Shown here: piece by piece, positions 17,910 to 25,351 of the stretch
How positions within the stretch are numbered: position 1 is the first letter of the stretch
How the letters are laid out: every line of letters starts with the position of its first letter
Assembly: GCF_016879755.1 (NCBI RefSeq)
Contig: NZ_WOFU01000003.1
Location: forward strand, 124,001-188,000
Source of the DNA: Bacillus sp. B15-48
GTDB lineage: Bacteria; Bacillota; Bacilli; Bacillales; Cytobacillaceae
DNA: 64,000 bases
Direction: 5' to 3'
The notes under the pieces: model-generated
The model's database searches: none
What the model saw: only the letters and a program-made list of their open reading frames with translations
What the model was told of the DNA's origin: nothing
Position numbers and translations under genes: made by a program

Positions 17910-19664
17910 ATGATGCAAACAAAAACAACCCCAGTTTTATCATTTGAATTTGCTAATTTACAAGGGAAAATAAAACCCTTTACGTTTAAGAAACCCATTA
18001 AAATTATCACTACCGATTTGATTGAAAATGTAATTCCTTGCCTGCGGCACATCCAAAACGAGGTTGACAAGGGATTTTATGCTGCCGGTTTTTTGTCATA
18101 CGAAAGTGCACCTGCGTTCGATTCAGCCTATCGAGTTCATTTTGGTAATACTATGCCCCTCCTATGGTTTGGCATTTTTTCAGAACCGCTTCATGAAACA
18201 ATGAACAGTACAGGGAACTACTCACTTAAAGAATGGCTCCCTTCCGTTAGCAAAGAGGAGTATTATTCATCGATTCAATCAATAAAGCAACTCATTGAAA
18301 ACGGGGAAACCTATCAAACGAATTATACCATTCGGTTGCTTTCTAATTTCCACGGTGATGAGCTTGCCTTTTTTGAAGCATTAAAAAAAGCTCAGTCCTC
18401 TAATTACTGCGCTTATATCCATACAGGCGAGCATAGTATTTTATCGGCCTCTCCTGAGTTGTTTTTTCATTTAAAAGGAAATCAACTAACGACTCGTCCG
18501 ATGAAAGGTACAATGAAACGAGGAAATACATGTTCCGAGGATGAAGCGAATGCAAAATGGTTGCTCAATTCCGAAAAGAATCGGGCGGAAAATTTAATGA
18601 TTGTTGATTTATTACGAAATGATTTGGGGATGATTGCTGAACCAGGGTCTGTCAGTGTACCAAAGCTATTCGATATTGAAAAATATCCAACTGTACATCA
18701 AATGACCTCAACAATAACTGCAAAAGTTTCGCCGCAAACAGAACTAGTCGATATTTTCAAAGCGCTTTTTCCTTGTGGATCAATTACCGGTGCACCTAAA
18801 ATCAGCACAATGAATACAATCGCTGATCTAGAAACAACACCTCGAGAAATTTATTGTGGAGCCATCGGTTTTATTAGCCCCAACAAAGAAGCTGTATTTA
18901 ATGTGCCAATACGTACGGTTTTGATTGATCATCAAACGAGTGTTGCAACATATGGTGTTGGCGGCGGGGTAACTTGGGACTCGACTGCTGAAGGGGAATA
19001 CGATGAAATTATAACGAAAGCAAAGCTTCTTAAAGAACAAAGACTAGAATTTAAACTTTTAGAAAGCCTATTGTTAGAAAAAGGAGAGTATTTTTTAAAA
19101 GAATACCACTTAGAGCGGTTATCAAAATCGGCAAACTACTTCGATTTTACCTTTAATCGAGAAGCTGTTGAGAAGAGTTTATATATGTTTACGAAACAAC
19201 AACAGAATCAACAGAAAATGAAAGTTCGGTTGCTAATGGGTAAAAATGGGGAAATCACCATTGAGGGACAGCAAATAGAGGAAATAAAAACACCAATAAC
19301 TGCTATATTGGCAAGCAAAGCTGTTAACAAAAACAATCCGTTCCTTTACCATAAAACGACAAATAGGCAAATCTACTCCGCTTTTCATGATAGAAAGCCA
19401 AACCAGGCATTTGATGTCTTACTTTGGAATGAAGAACTGGAGATAACGGAATTTACAAATGGAAATGTTGTATTTGAATTGGATAACCAATTATTCACTC
19501 CCCCAGTCCAAAGCGGATTATTGGCAGGAACTTTTCGGGAGCATCTAATAAATGATGGTATTCTCCAAGAAAGAACAATAAAGCTCGATGACCTATATAA
19601 GTACAAGAAGATATGGTTCATTAATAGCGTACGTCGATGGCTTGAAGTTCAATTATTACAGTAG
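17910..19664 (+). CDS. pabB: Fused aminodeoxychorismate synthase component I and aminodeoxychorismate lyase (PabB-PabC)
   Basis: This 584-residue protein contains two enzymes. Residues 1 to about 370 form a chorismate-binding synthase (RPMKGTMKRG, LLRNDLG, CGSITGAPK, YGVGGGVTWDS). Residues about 375 to 584 form a class IV PLP-dependent lyase (EYHLERLSKSA, then ITEFTNGNVVF) that releases p-aminobenzoate and pyruvate. Together with the preceding pabA the operon makes PABA from chorismate. The catalytic lysine of the lyase is probably in the ASKAVNKNNPFLYHKTTNR segment. In B. subtilis the pabB, pabA and pabC genes are separate, so this stand-alone fusion is a different arrangement. Confidence 0.9.
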   Translation: MMQTKTTPVLSFEFANLQGKIKPFTFKKPIKIITTDLIENVIPCLRHIQNEVDKGFYAAGFLSYESAPAFDSAYRVHFGNTMPLLWFGIFSEPLHETMNSTGNYSLKEWLPSVSKEEYYSSIQSIKQLIENGETYQTNYTIRLLSNFHGDELAFFEALKKAQSSNYCAYIHTGEHSILSASPELFFHLKGNQLTTRPMKGTMKRGNTCSEDEANAKWLLNSEKNRAENLMIVDLLRNDLGMIAEPGSVSVPKLFDIEKYPTVHQMTSTITAKVSPQTELVDIFKALFPCGSITGAPKISTMNTIADLETTPREIYCGAIGFISPNKEAVFNVPIRTVLIDHQTSVATYGVGGGVTWDSTAEGEYDEIITKAKLLKEQRLEFKLLESLLLEKGEYFLKEYHLERLSKSANYFDFTFNREAVEKSLYMFTKQQQNQQKMKVRLLMGKNGEITIEGQQIEEIKTPITAILASKAVNKNNPFLYHKTTNRQIYSAFHDRKPNQAFDVLLWNEELEITEFTNGNVVFELDNQLFTPPVQSGLLAGTFREHLINDGILQERTIKLDDLYKYKKIWFINSVRRWLEVQLLQ

Positions 19665-19668
19665 TTCA

Positions 19669-19708
19669 AAAACCTTAGTGAACAAACAATTGTTCACTAA
19701 GGTTTTTT
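19669..19708 (+). terminator. Terminator of pabA-pabBC
   Basis: Perfect 16-bp arms containing CCTTAGTGAACA enclose a 6-nt loop and end in six T on the plus strand, just behind the stop codon. Confidence 0.9.
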
Positions 19709-19862
19709 ACAATAATGACATAAAATACTATTTTCCAATATAAACAAAAGGACAATATTAAAAAACAACAATAATAACTATCCCTTCTAACCTACCAATA
19801 AAAACCTCTTAATAAACAGGTAAAAATGACACTAATTCGACATAGTTTAGCGACTAAACCAT

Positions 19863-19891
19863 TTGATTATTTTCTAAAAATTTGATATATT
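19863..19891 (+). promoter_or_regulatory. Promoter of the small basic protein gene
   Basis: TTGATT (19863-19868) and TATATT (19886-19891) are exactly 17 bp apart, about 50 bp before the ATG. No clear Fur box is seen here. Confidence 0.5.
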
Positions 19892-19943
19892 TATATATAA
19901 ATAAACATTCATAAAATACTATTACAGAAAAGGGATGTTCGCT

Positions 19944-20093
19944 ATGAGAAGAAAACAAATCCTTAAAATGGAAAATTTAATCAGTAACAATAAAATGGAG
20001 ATTCTTTCTAATGAAAAAGAATTAGCACGAATTGAAATGGAGATCGATGAAAAGCATAGTCAAAAATTGAAAGCACTCATAAAAAATTCTTGA
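19944..20093 (+). CDS. FbpB-like small basic protein
   Basis: This is a 49-residue basic, helical protein with start MRRKQILKMENLI and a charged repeat ELARIEMEIDEKH. AAAGGGATG lies before the ATG, and a strong terminator follows the stop. Size, charge pattern and the central E-x-L-x-x-I-E element resemble FbpB, a Fur-regulated small protein of B. subtilis that helps FsrA in iron sparing. The family call is from memory and is moderate. A Fur-box-like sequence lies 1.5 kb away in front of a different gene. Confidence 0.6.
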   Translation: MRRKQILKMENLISNNKMEILSNEKELARIEMEIDEKHSQKLKALIKNS

Positions 20094-20101
20094 AAGCAAA
20101 C

Positions 20102-20149
20102 AAAATAAAAAGAGAATGGTTAGAATGTAAACCATTCTCTTTTTATTTT
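20102..20149. terminator. Bidirectional terminator
   Basis: Perfect 20-bp arms (20102-20121 and 20130-20149) are A-rich at one end and T-rich at the other in both orientations. It serves the small basic protein gene (plus) and the TPR gene (minus). Confidence 0.9.
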
Positions 20150-20174
20150 GCCGTTGTCTGAGGATAAGTTTAGC

Positions 20175-21572
20175 TTAAGCATGTTTTTGAACATTCATAC
20201 AAAGTTCCTTGTACACATCAGCTTCGTTGTCCATCCCTAATTCCCGATAACTTTTAGATAACCAGTGAAGTGGCTTTGAGTCTGTCGGTTTCAATTCCAT
20301 CTCCCAACTGAAGCACTCGATTGCATTTTCCCACTGTTTAAATTCAAAAAATAATTCTCCAAGTGTTTGCATTTGATCTAAATTTTTATAAAGATATTCT
20401 AACCTTTCAATTTTTTCGTAAATTTTCAAAGCTGGGTAATTTTCTTTAAAAGTTTCGAGCCAACTTTTCACATGTGTTGGGTCTAAAGTTCTCAGCAAGT
20501 GAGTTGCGGATTGATTAAGGTACTTCTCCACTTGTTCAGAATCTAAAGGAAGAATGAAATTGAGCAATGATTTTAAGCTGTCAGGCTCCAAAATTAAGTC
20601 ATTTGCATCAATCTGCTTAAGGTAAATTCCGAGTAAACTTGCTTGCTCTCGATTTAGCTTAAAATCATAATAACTCATCATTTTTAGCACTTCATTTATC
20701 TTCATTCTTTTAACATTAAAATCAAATAGATCTTTTTGTAGAGGGATAAAAGTTGATAATTGACTGGCTAATCTTTCTAGTATATATACACCATCTTGTT
20801 CACTTAGATGCTGTGCAAGTAAGTCTTTTAGTGAATAATATTCAATGTTTGTTGGGGAGGCGGTTATCTTGTCAATTAGTATAGCTACTAAATCTAACCA
20901 ACGGGACTCTTTTTCATATATCATCATAAGTTTTTTAAAACTATGTTCATTTTCTTTAGAAAAATAAAGAGTTTTCTCAGCAAATATTGGATCTTTTTGA
21001 AAGATTTCCTCTGTTTTTTGGCTGTATAACACTGAAAATTTATTGAATGTGAGATCATTTCCCAATTGCTTGACCAAGGAATGATTTGGGGCAAAATCGA
21101 TTAAGATGCGAAGGATACGATAAGCAAAAAACATCTGTCCATTTCTTCGATATTCATAGAAAACCGATGTTATTTCTTTGAACAAAAGCTTTTTCGGAAT
21201 GAACGATTCAAAAAAAGTTAGGATATAGGCTCTTTCATGAGGATGGTAATGCTTCTCGAGTTTCTTTATTAATTGTGGAAAACGAACGGCTTTATACGTT
21301 TGATTAGAGGAAATTAAGGAATTAATAATTGGATGTGGCGTTTCAAAAAGAATCCCATTCTTAAATGCTTCCGCTATATAAGAATGAAGTCTCAGTTTTA
21401 TTGCTTTTACTGCGTTCAGAAAACGATTTTTATAAAAAATTAAATAATATACGTCATTATGATCATCATACGCTTCAATTAATTTTCCTTGCAAATAAAA
21501 TATTACTTTTGTTGGTTGGAGTTGGATTGTTTTATTATGATGGTCTTGGAGTAGTATTCTCTCTTGATTCAT
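20175..21572 (-). CDS. Tetratricopeptide-like helical repeat protein, function unknown
   Basis: This protein of about 465 residues has no signal peptide or membrane segment. The C-terminal 80 residues fit TPR units (TLGELFFEFKQWENAIECFSWEMELKP, then PLHWLSKSYRELG). The rest is helical and less clear. TPR proteins bind partner proteins, and nothing here shows an enzyme. The ATG at 21572 follows AGGGGGGA. A Fur-box-like sequence lies 60-80 bp upstream, so expression may respond to iron. Confidence 0.6.
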   Translation of the reverse strand: MNQERILLQDHHNKTIQLQPTKVIFYLQGKLIEAYDDHNDVYYLIFYKNRFLNAVKAIKLRLHSYIAEAFKNGILFETPHPIINSLISSNQTYKAVRFPQLIKKLEKHYHPHERAYILTFFESFIPKKLLFKEITSVFYEYRRNGQMFFAYRILRILIDFAPNHSLVKQLGNDLTFNKFSVLYSQKTEEIFQKDPIFAEKTLYFSKENEHSFKKLMMIYEKESRWLDLVAILIDKITASPTNIEYYSLKDLLAQHLSEQDGVYILERLASQLSTFIPLQKDLFDFNVKRMKINEVLKMMSYYDFKLNREQASLLGIYLKQIDANDLILEPDSLKSLLNFILPLDSEQVEKYLNQSATHLLRTLDPTHVKSWLETFKENYPALKIYEKIERLEYLYKNLDQMQTLGELFFEFKQWENAIECFSWEMELKPTDSKPLHWLSKSYRELGMDNEADVYKELCMNVQKHA

Positions 21573-21634
21573 TAAAATCCCCCCTATTAATATCAATATA
21601 TCACATTAATGATACGAACACATCCTTATTCGAT

Positions 21635-21653
21635 GATAATGATAATGATGATT
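21635..21653. promoter_or_regulatory. Fur-box-like sequence
   Basis: GATAATGATAATGATGATT matches the classical 19-bp Fur consensus (GATAATGATAATCATTATC) at 16 positions, including the first 12 in a row. On the minus strand it lies 63 bp before the TPR gene and overlaps a weak promoter candidate (TTCAAT, 17 bp, CATTAT). Whether Fur binds is inference. Confidence 0.55.
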
Positions 21654-21685
21654 CTGTTCGCTCGATTGAATTTAAATATATAACG

Positions 21686-21715
21686 AAAAACAACACTAGA
21701 ATAAACCAGTGTCGT
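21686..21715 (-). terminator. Terminator of the 74-residue protein gene
   Basis: An 8-bp stem with one G-U pair (21690-21697 with 21708-21715) is followed by TTTTT on the minus strand, immediately after the stop. Confidence 0.6.
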
Positions 21716-21940
21716 TCAAGATGTTCTTTTCTGAGGTTGTTCATCCATTTTAATTAGTAACCCTCTTTTAATCCAATATTGGAAATTCTCAGTTGGGAAA
21801 ATTCCTCTGCGTGCAGACTTATTCATTTGAATAACGACGCTATTTGGGTTAATTTCAAGAATCTTCAATGAATCAGACCGACTGAGATTTGGCATAAAAC
21901 CGTTTTTAATCTCAAATTCCATATTTTTATCTAAATCCAC
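21716..21940 (-). CDS. Small hypothetical protein
   Basis: This 74-residue protein has no recognised family. It is soluble, with alternating beta-like segments (SLKILEINPNSVVIQMNKSARR) and a C-terminal FQYWIKRGLLIKMDEQ stretch. The GTG start is supported by AGAGGTG at 7 nt, and a terminator follows the stop, so it is likely a real monocistronic gene. It does not overlap other genes. Confidence 0.55.
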   Translation of the reverse strand: MDLDKNMEFEIKNGFMPNLSRSDSLKILEINPNSVVIQMNKSARRGIFPTENFQYWIKRGLLIKMDEQPQKRTS

Positions 21941-22251
21941 TAATACACACCTCTTTGCGCTATTTACAATCTATGTTCTCCAGTATTTTCATTTTTATCC
22001 ATTAAATGTTTCTATGCGAAAAAGCCGCAGGAGATTATTCCCAACGGCCATTTTAAACATAATTTCATCTTTAATTCCAAACACTAATATAGATTCGTAA
22101 CTGGATATGAAAACTCTTTTGTTAAAAATCAGAAAAATCAAACATATTTATGGTGTTTTCTGATATAATAAATATATCCCGGTTTTTTAAAGTGGAAAAT
22201 AATGGAACAGTCATATCGTTCTATTAAACGTATTCAGTAGGAGGTTTTTAT
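21941..22251. other. Gene-free stretch before the guanylate-kinase-like gene
   Basis: It holds a GCCG/CGGC hairpin with TTTTT on the minus strand (about 22022-22055) and the promoter of the next gene at the right end. A 35-45 codon minus-strand open frame ending at 22002 reads protein-like (GIKDEIMFKMAVGNNLLRL) but has no ribosome site. It may be a gene remnant. Confidence 0.4.
22161..22169 (+). promoter_or_regulatory. Extended -10 promoter of the guanylate-kinase-like gene
   Basis: TGATATAAT is a perfect extended -10 (TG-N-TATAAT) about 83 bp before the ATG. No clear -35 is visible, which is usual for extended -10 promoters. Confidence 0.5.
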
Positions 22252-22842
22252 ATGTACAAAATCAAGGAAAAAGAAAAATTATTTATTTATACTGGTCCTG
22301 ATGGCTCAGGAAGAAAGACAATCGCAAAGATGGTCGCCACCGCTTTTGATATGGAAACGGTTATATCTTACACTACCCGCCCTGCTCGCCATTATGAGAT
22401 AAATGGCGAAGATTACCATTTTATAAATGAAGAGACATTCAAAAAGATGCAAGAAAAAGATGAGTTCCTTGAAAGCGTAGAAATTGATGGGTTTTATTAC
22501 GGAATTCGTGAGCAAGATATTGTTCAAGCATTTGAAAATCATGATCTTGTTTACTTAACGTTGAATCCTGAAGGAACGGAAAAGCTGAAGAATATGTATG
22601 GTGATAAAGTAATGCGGTTCTTTATTTATGCTGATCGGGATACGGTCATCAAAAGACAAAAGGAAAGAGAAGATAACGAAGACGATATTAAGCGTCACTT
22701 AAGTCATTATGATCAAATAATGGACTATAAAAACCAGTGTGAACATGCGTTCGAAAACTATGACCTGCCACAAGTATCATTCCGAATAAGTGAAGTCATT
22801 GAAGCCTTTCTTGACCGTGATGTTATCGTCACCGATTATTAA
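22252..22842 (+). CDS. Guanylate kinase-like protein with altered P-loop
   Basis: This 196-residue protein has the guanylate kinase fold: a P-loop at residues 15-23, SYTTRPARHYEINGEDYHF for GMP binding at about 39-57, and a lid region KRQKERED. The P-loop reads GPDGSGRKT, so the Walker lysine position holds Arg, with Lys one residue later. That could lower or alter kinase activity. It is probably a paralog rather than the housekeeping Gmk. TAGGAGG precedes the ATG. Monocistronic with its own promoter and terminator. Confidence 0.75.
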   Translation: MYKIKEKEKLFIYTGPDGSGRKTIAKMVATAFDMETVISYTTRPARHYEINGEDYHFINEETFKKMQEKDEFLESVEIDGFYYGIREQDIVQAFENHDLVYLTLNPEGTEKLKNMYGDKVMRFFIYADRDTVIKRQKEREDNEDDIKRHLSHYDQIMDYKNQCEHAFENYDLPQVSFRISEVIEAFLDRDVIVTDY

Positions 22843-22851
22843 TTCCCATCT

Positions 22852-22895
22852 AAATAAGAATGGGAGTGATTTTACAAACACTCCCATTCTTATTT
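22852..22895. terminator. Bidirectional terminator
   Basis: Perfect 17-bp arms (AAATAAGAATGGGAGTG and its complement) enclose a 10-nt loop. It separates the guanylate-kinase-like gene from the converging YceG-like gene. Confidence 0.88.
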
Positions 22896-22914
22896 GCGAT
22901 TTTCCCATTGCGCT

Positions 22915-23409
22915 CTATTTAAAGAGAATGGAAATCACTTCGTCTGTATTCATTTCACTATCCAGTTCATAAGTCCCAGGACGCAATCCATTAGCCAATC
23001 CCTTTTTCTCTACTTCATTAAAAAACGTCATCGCATTATCAATAATCTTTCCTTTTACAAGGGCATTCCCTACATCAATACTCGTCATTCCAGAAGCTAC
23101 ATTTAAAATCGTTTTGTAAATGATTGTTTCAGTTGGTTCAGCTGGAGATTCGTTTGTTTCGTGCTCTTTTTCCTGCTCTAATAGGAGTTTATGTTCCTGC
23201 TCAATTTTTGCAAGCTCTTGCTCCCACTCTTCTTCTGAATAAACAAGATAGCCTGCGGTAAAAAGCTCGTTTCTCATTTCTTCAAGCGGTAGATTTTCTT
23301 TAACCTCTGTACTAGTCGCTTTTGCTGGCTCAAAAAAATACACGACACCACACACACTCGCTGCAACAATTAGACCAGCTGCAAAACTGCTCATTAGTTT
23401 AGCCTTCAT
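22915..23409 (-). CDS. Membrane-anchored YceG/MltG-like domain protein
   Basis: This 164-residue protein has an N-terminal membrane anchor (about 8-28), a charged coiled region with repeated Glu/Lys (about 60-90), and a C-terminal module of about 60 residues that resembles the small LysM-like domain of MltG/YceG lytic transglycosylases (SGMTSIDVGNALVKGKII, LRPGTYELD). The catalytic transglycosylase part is absent, so it is not an MltG enzyme. A sporulation or wall-associated role is possible. Its ATG overlaps the stop of the upstream gene as ATGA, so the pair is translationally coupled. Confidence 0.65.
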   Translation of the reverse strand: MKAKLMSSFAAGLIVAASVCGVVYFFEPAKATSTEVKENLPLEEMRNELFTAGYLVYSEEEWEQELAKIEQEHKLLLEQEKEHETNESPAEPTETIIYKTILNVASGMTSIDVGNALVKGKIIDNAMTFFNEVEKKGLANGLRPGTYELDSEMNTDEVISILFK

Positions 23410-23783
23410 TGTGACAATGATCTCCTTTCTTGTTTGTTAGACATGTAAGGAGTTAATAAGTATTGGATTTCATTTTCACTTAACTGAACCTTTTCAGCCA
23501 TTCCTTCGATTGTATAGCCACGCTTATATAAATCTAGTATTTCTCGCAGAATGACCCGTTCTTTCGAATCAATTCCAATAATCTTTGCTTCATGAGCTGA
23601 AATTTCTGCATCTAGTTCCAATTTGCGTATTTGCTCTTGTAGTTTATTTACTTCCTCCATTAAAGAAACAAACACTGAATCAATTTCGCGCTGCTCAGCC
23701 TTTGCAGTATTTCTTATTTTCATATATGAAATAATCAACAGAAGAATCGCTGCCGAAAATAATAGGACTAATGCCCAATCCAT
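23406..23783 (-). CDS. Single-pass membrane protein with coiled coil and HTH-like tail
   Basis: This protein of about 125 residues has one membrane helix at the N terminus (about 3-20), then a coiled coil (about 28-65, SLMEEVNKLQEQIRKLELDAE), then a helix-turn-helix-like segment (ILDLYKRGYTIEGMAEKVQLSENEIQYLL). The architecture recalls SwrB/YlxL of B. subtilis, but the flagellar neighbours are missing, so no name is given. The ATG at 23783 is chosen because GGGAGTG precedes it. It is followed by the YceG-like gene with a 4-bp overlap. Confidence 0.6.
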   Translation of the reverse strand: MDWALVLLFSAAILLLIISYMKIRNTAKAEQREIDSVFVSLMEEVNKLQEQIRKLELDAEISAHEAKIIGIDSKERVILREILDLYKRGYTIEGMAEKVQLSENEIQYLLTPYMSNKQERRSLSQ

Positions 23784-24067
23784 AAAAAACACTCCCTTAT
23801 AAAATTGCTACTGCAAGAATTAATTATACAGCTAATAAACAGTTTTTTCGACTCAATTCGATAAAATCCTCCGAAAGTCGGAGCTTTCTATTCCCTTTTT
23901 AGGACAATAAAGCAAGTAACATTAGTCCTAATAGAGAAAATGAACGAACAAAAAAATAACTTCAAATTTTTTCCAAAAACACAATACTTTTTGTTTTTTC
24001 ATCATATAATGGCAATAGAAAAGACAATGAAATTTTTAAGTTTTATCACGATGAGAGGATGATGTGT

Positions 24068-24403
24068 ATGAATGCAGCATTGAACTATAGGGAATTTTAT
24101 CAAAAGACGCCGATAACTATGTATGAAAATGATCGCCTAGCCATTCTAAATGACAAAACGTATTCGGACTTGGTTGATACTTATACTCACTGGTTAATTG
24201 CTTTAGAAGGAAATGAAGAGAATGAACAGACAATCAAATGGAGAGTGTTCATTTTTCTAACTAGTGAAAATGGACCATTTAATTTTAAGCTCCCATTTTT
24301 CTGTTCCTCGTTTTTCCGTACATTTAATGAAGCGTATGAGCTTTCACAAAAAATGACGGTACTCGCAAAGCAAGACCAACTCCATATCATTAAACATGAT
24401 TAA
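24068..24403 (+). CDS. Hypothetical protein
   Basis: This protein of about 111 residues has no family recognised. It is a mixed alpha/beta sequence without signal peptide or membrane segment, with a Phe-rich middle (FNFKLPFFCSSFFRTFNEAY). Of three in-frame ATGs, the one at 24068 has the best spacing to GAGAGG. An AT-rich gap precedes it, and an imperfect hairpin with a TTTT tail (about 24589-24616) may end it. Confidence 0.5.
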   Translation: MNAALNYREFYQKTPITMYENDRLAILNDKTYSDLVDTYTHWLIALEGNEENEQTIKWRVFIFLTSENGPFNFKLPFFCSSFFRTFNEAYELSQKMTVLAKQDQLHIIKHD

Positions 24404-24716
24404 CTACTCCATTTTATTTTCTCTCCTTTTAATGTGATTTGTGAAAAATGTACATACATAAGAACAAAAAAAGGACTTCTCAAAAAAGTCCCCACTCTCA
24501 TTGTAATGGGTTCCGTTTCCTATACTTTTTGTACTATAAAAACGTAGGGCGATTTGTAAGGTTAGAGAGATTAAAAAACATTAGAAATAGCAAGGGATTA
24601 TACCTTGGCTATTTTGCTTTTAATTGCTAAGTCTTCGGATTGCAAATTTACTCATTAGTATGTTTGCAAACCATTTTCACCTTCTCTTTATCGATTTTTA
24701 TGTAGGTTTGAGAATG

Positions 24717-24906
24717 AATAAGCGGAGAATTTCCTGCTAATGTAGATAGAGGCAGCTTAAGAAGCGGATATAAGCGGAGGTTTTCCTGTTAACTGCACTA
24801 AATAAGACAAAATCCAAAGGTTTTGATCATATAAATGGAAAATCCTCCCCTTATTTTTAGGGAAATATCGTTATTTCTCGGTTTAGCGGGAATTTTTCCG
24901 CTTATT
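24717..24906. repeat. Palindromic intergenic repeat (AATAAGCGGA ... TCCGCTTATT)
   Basis: Ten-base perfect inverted ends bound a 190-bp segment with internal copies and near copies of the motif (ATAAGCGGAGGTTTTCC at 24771, TTTAGCGGGAATTTTTCCGC near 24882). It looks like a dispersed intergenic repeat of Bacillaceae. Copy number elsewhere cannot be seen from this window. Confidence 0.5.
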
Positions 24907-24948
24907 TTTCAGACTCAGTAAAATCAACATTCAGTTATACCAATAAAG

Positions 24949-24968
24949 AAAACTCGCCGATTGGCGAG
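24949..24968 (-). terminator. Terminator of the first fixABCX operon
   Basis: A 6-bp GC-rich stem CTCGCC / GGCGAG with a GATT loop is followed by TTTTC on the minus strand, about 90 bp behind the fixX stop. Confidence 0.6.
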
Positions 24969-25054
24969 CTTATACATTTGAAAGTCATTTTGTGTTACAT
25001 TTTTAATATTTTCGATAGTTAACGGAACCCGTCACTCTCATTGGCTATTCTTTT

Positions 25055-25351
25055 CTACCCTAATCTAAAAACGATTCCATGACCGCCTTTTGGGTATTCC
25101 CATTTAATATTTTGATGTGGACAACCTATTCGACAACTTCCACATTCATGACAACCTTCATAGCCCACATGCATCCGAATATCTTCCCATTTATATATTT
25201 CTGCTGGGCAAAAAATCGTACAAATTTTATCAGGACAACTCGTTAAACAAATATCCACATCTTTCACATGAAGATGAGATTTTGTATCAGCATTGAAGCG
25301 AACAAGATATTGTTTTTCTTCGATGGATTGGCCTTTTTTCTGTTCACTCAT
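25055..25351 (-). CDS. fixX: Ferredoxin-like protein FixX (copy 1)
   Basis: This protein of about 98 residues is the ferredoxin-like partner of FixC. The cysteine motif CHECGSCRIGCP near residues 72-83 binds a [4Fe-4S] cluster, an earlier CTSCPDKICTIFCP segment replaces the second cluster, and the end IKWEYPKGGHGIVFR is typical of FixX/ETF-QO C-terminal modules. The ATG at 25351 shares its A with the fixC stop (TAATG), so the longer frame is not used. It is last in the operon. Confidence 0.85.
   Translation of the reverse strand: MSEQKKGQSIEEKQYLVRFNADTKSHLHVKDVDICLTSCPDKICTIFCPAEIYKWEDIRMHVGYEGCHECGSCRIGCPHQNIKWEYPKGGHGIVFRLG

Larger units (their letters stand above)
24504..25032. mobile_element. 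Possible MITE with terminal inverted repeats and flanking direct repeats
   Basis: The 11-nt sequence CACTCTCATTG occurs at 24493-24503 and again at 25033-25043. Just inside these copies are near-perfect 12-nt inverted repeats, ATGGGTTCCGTT (24506-24517) and AACGGAACCCGT (25021-25032). Direct repeats outside inverted repeats are the mark of a transposed element. No transposase is inside, so it would be non-autonomous. The 2-nt offset on the left side is unexplained. Confidence 0.5.
24404..25054. other. 650-bp gene-free region with repeats
   Basis: No gene is supported here. The region contains a possible non-autonomous mobile element (24504-25032), a nested palindromic repeat (24717-24906) and the terminator of the first fix operon (24949-24968). 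A 60-codon plus-strand frame at 24448 has no ribosome site. Confidence 0.7.

Noticed and set aside
22002-22140. Short minus-strand frame with protein-like sequence (GIKDEIMFKMAVGNN).
   Set aside because: No start codon with a ribosome site. Too short to assign. Kept only as a possible remnant in the gene-free entry.
24448-24630. Plus-strand frame of 60 codons in the possible MITE.
   Set aside because: No ribosome site, basic low-complexity product, and it crosses the left inverted repeat.
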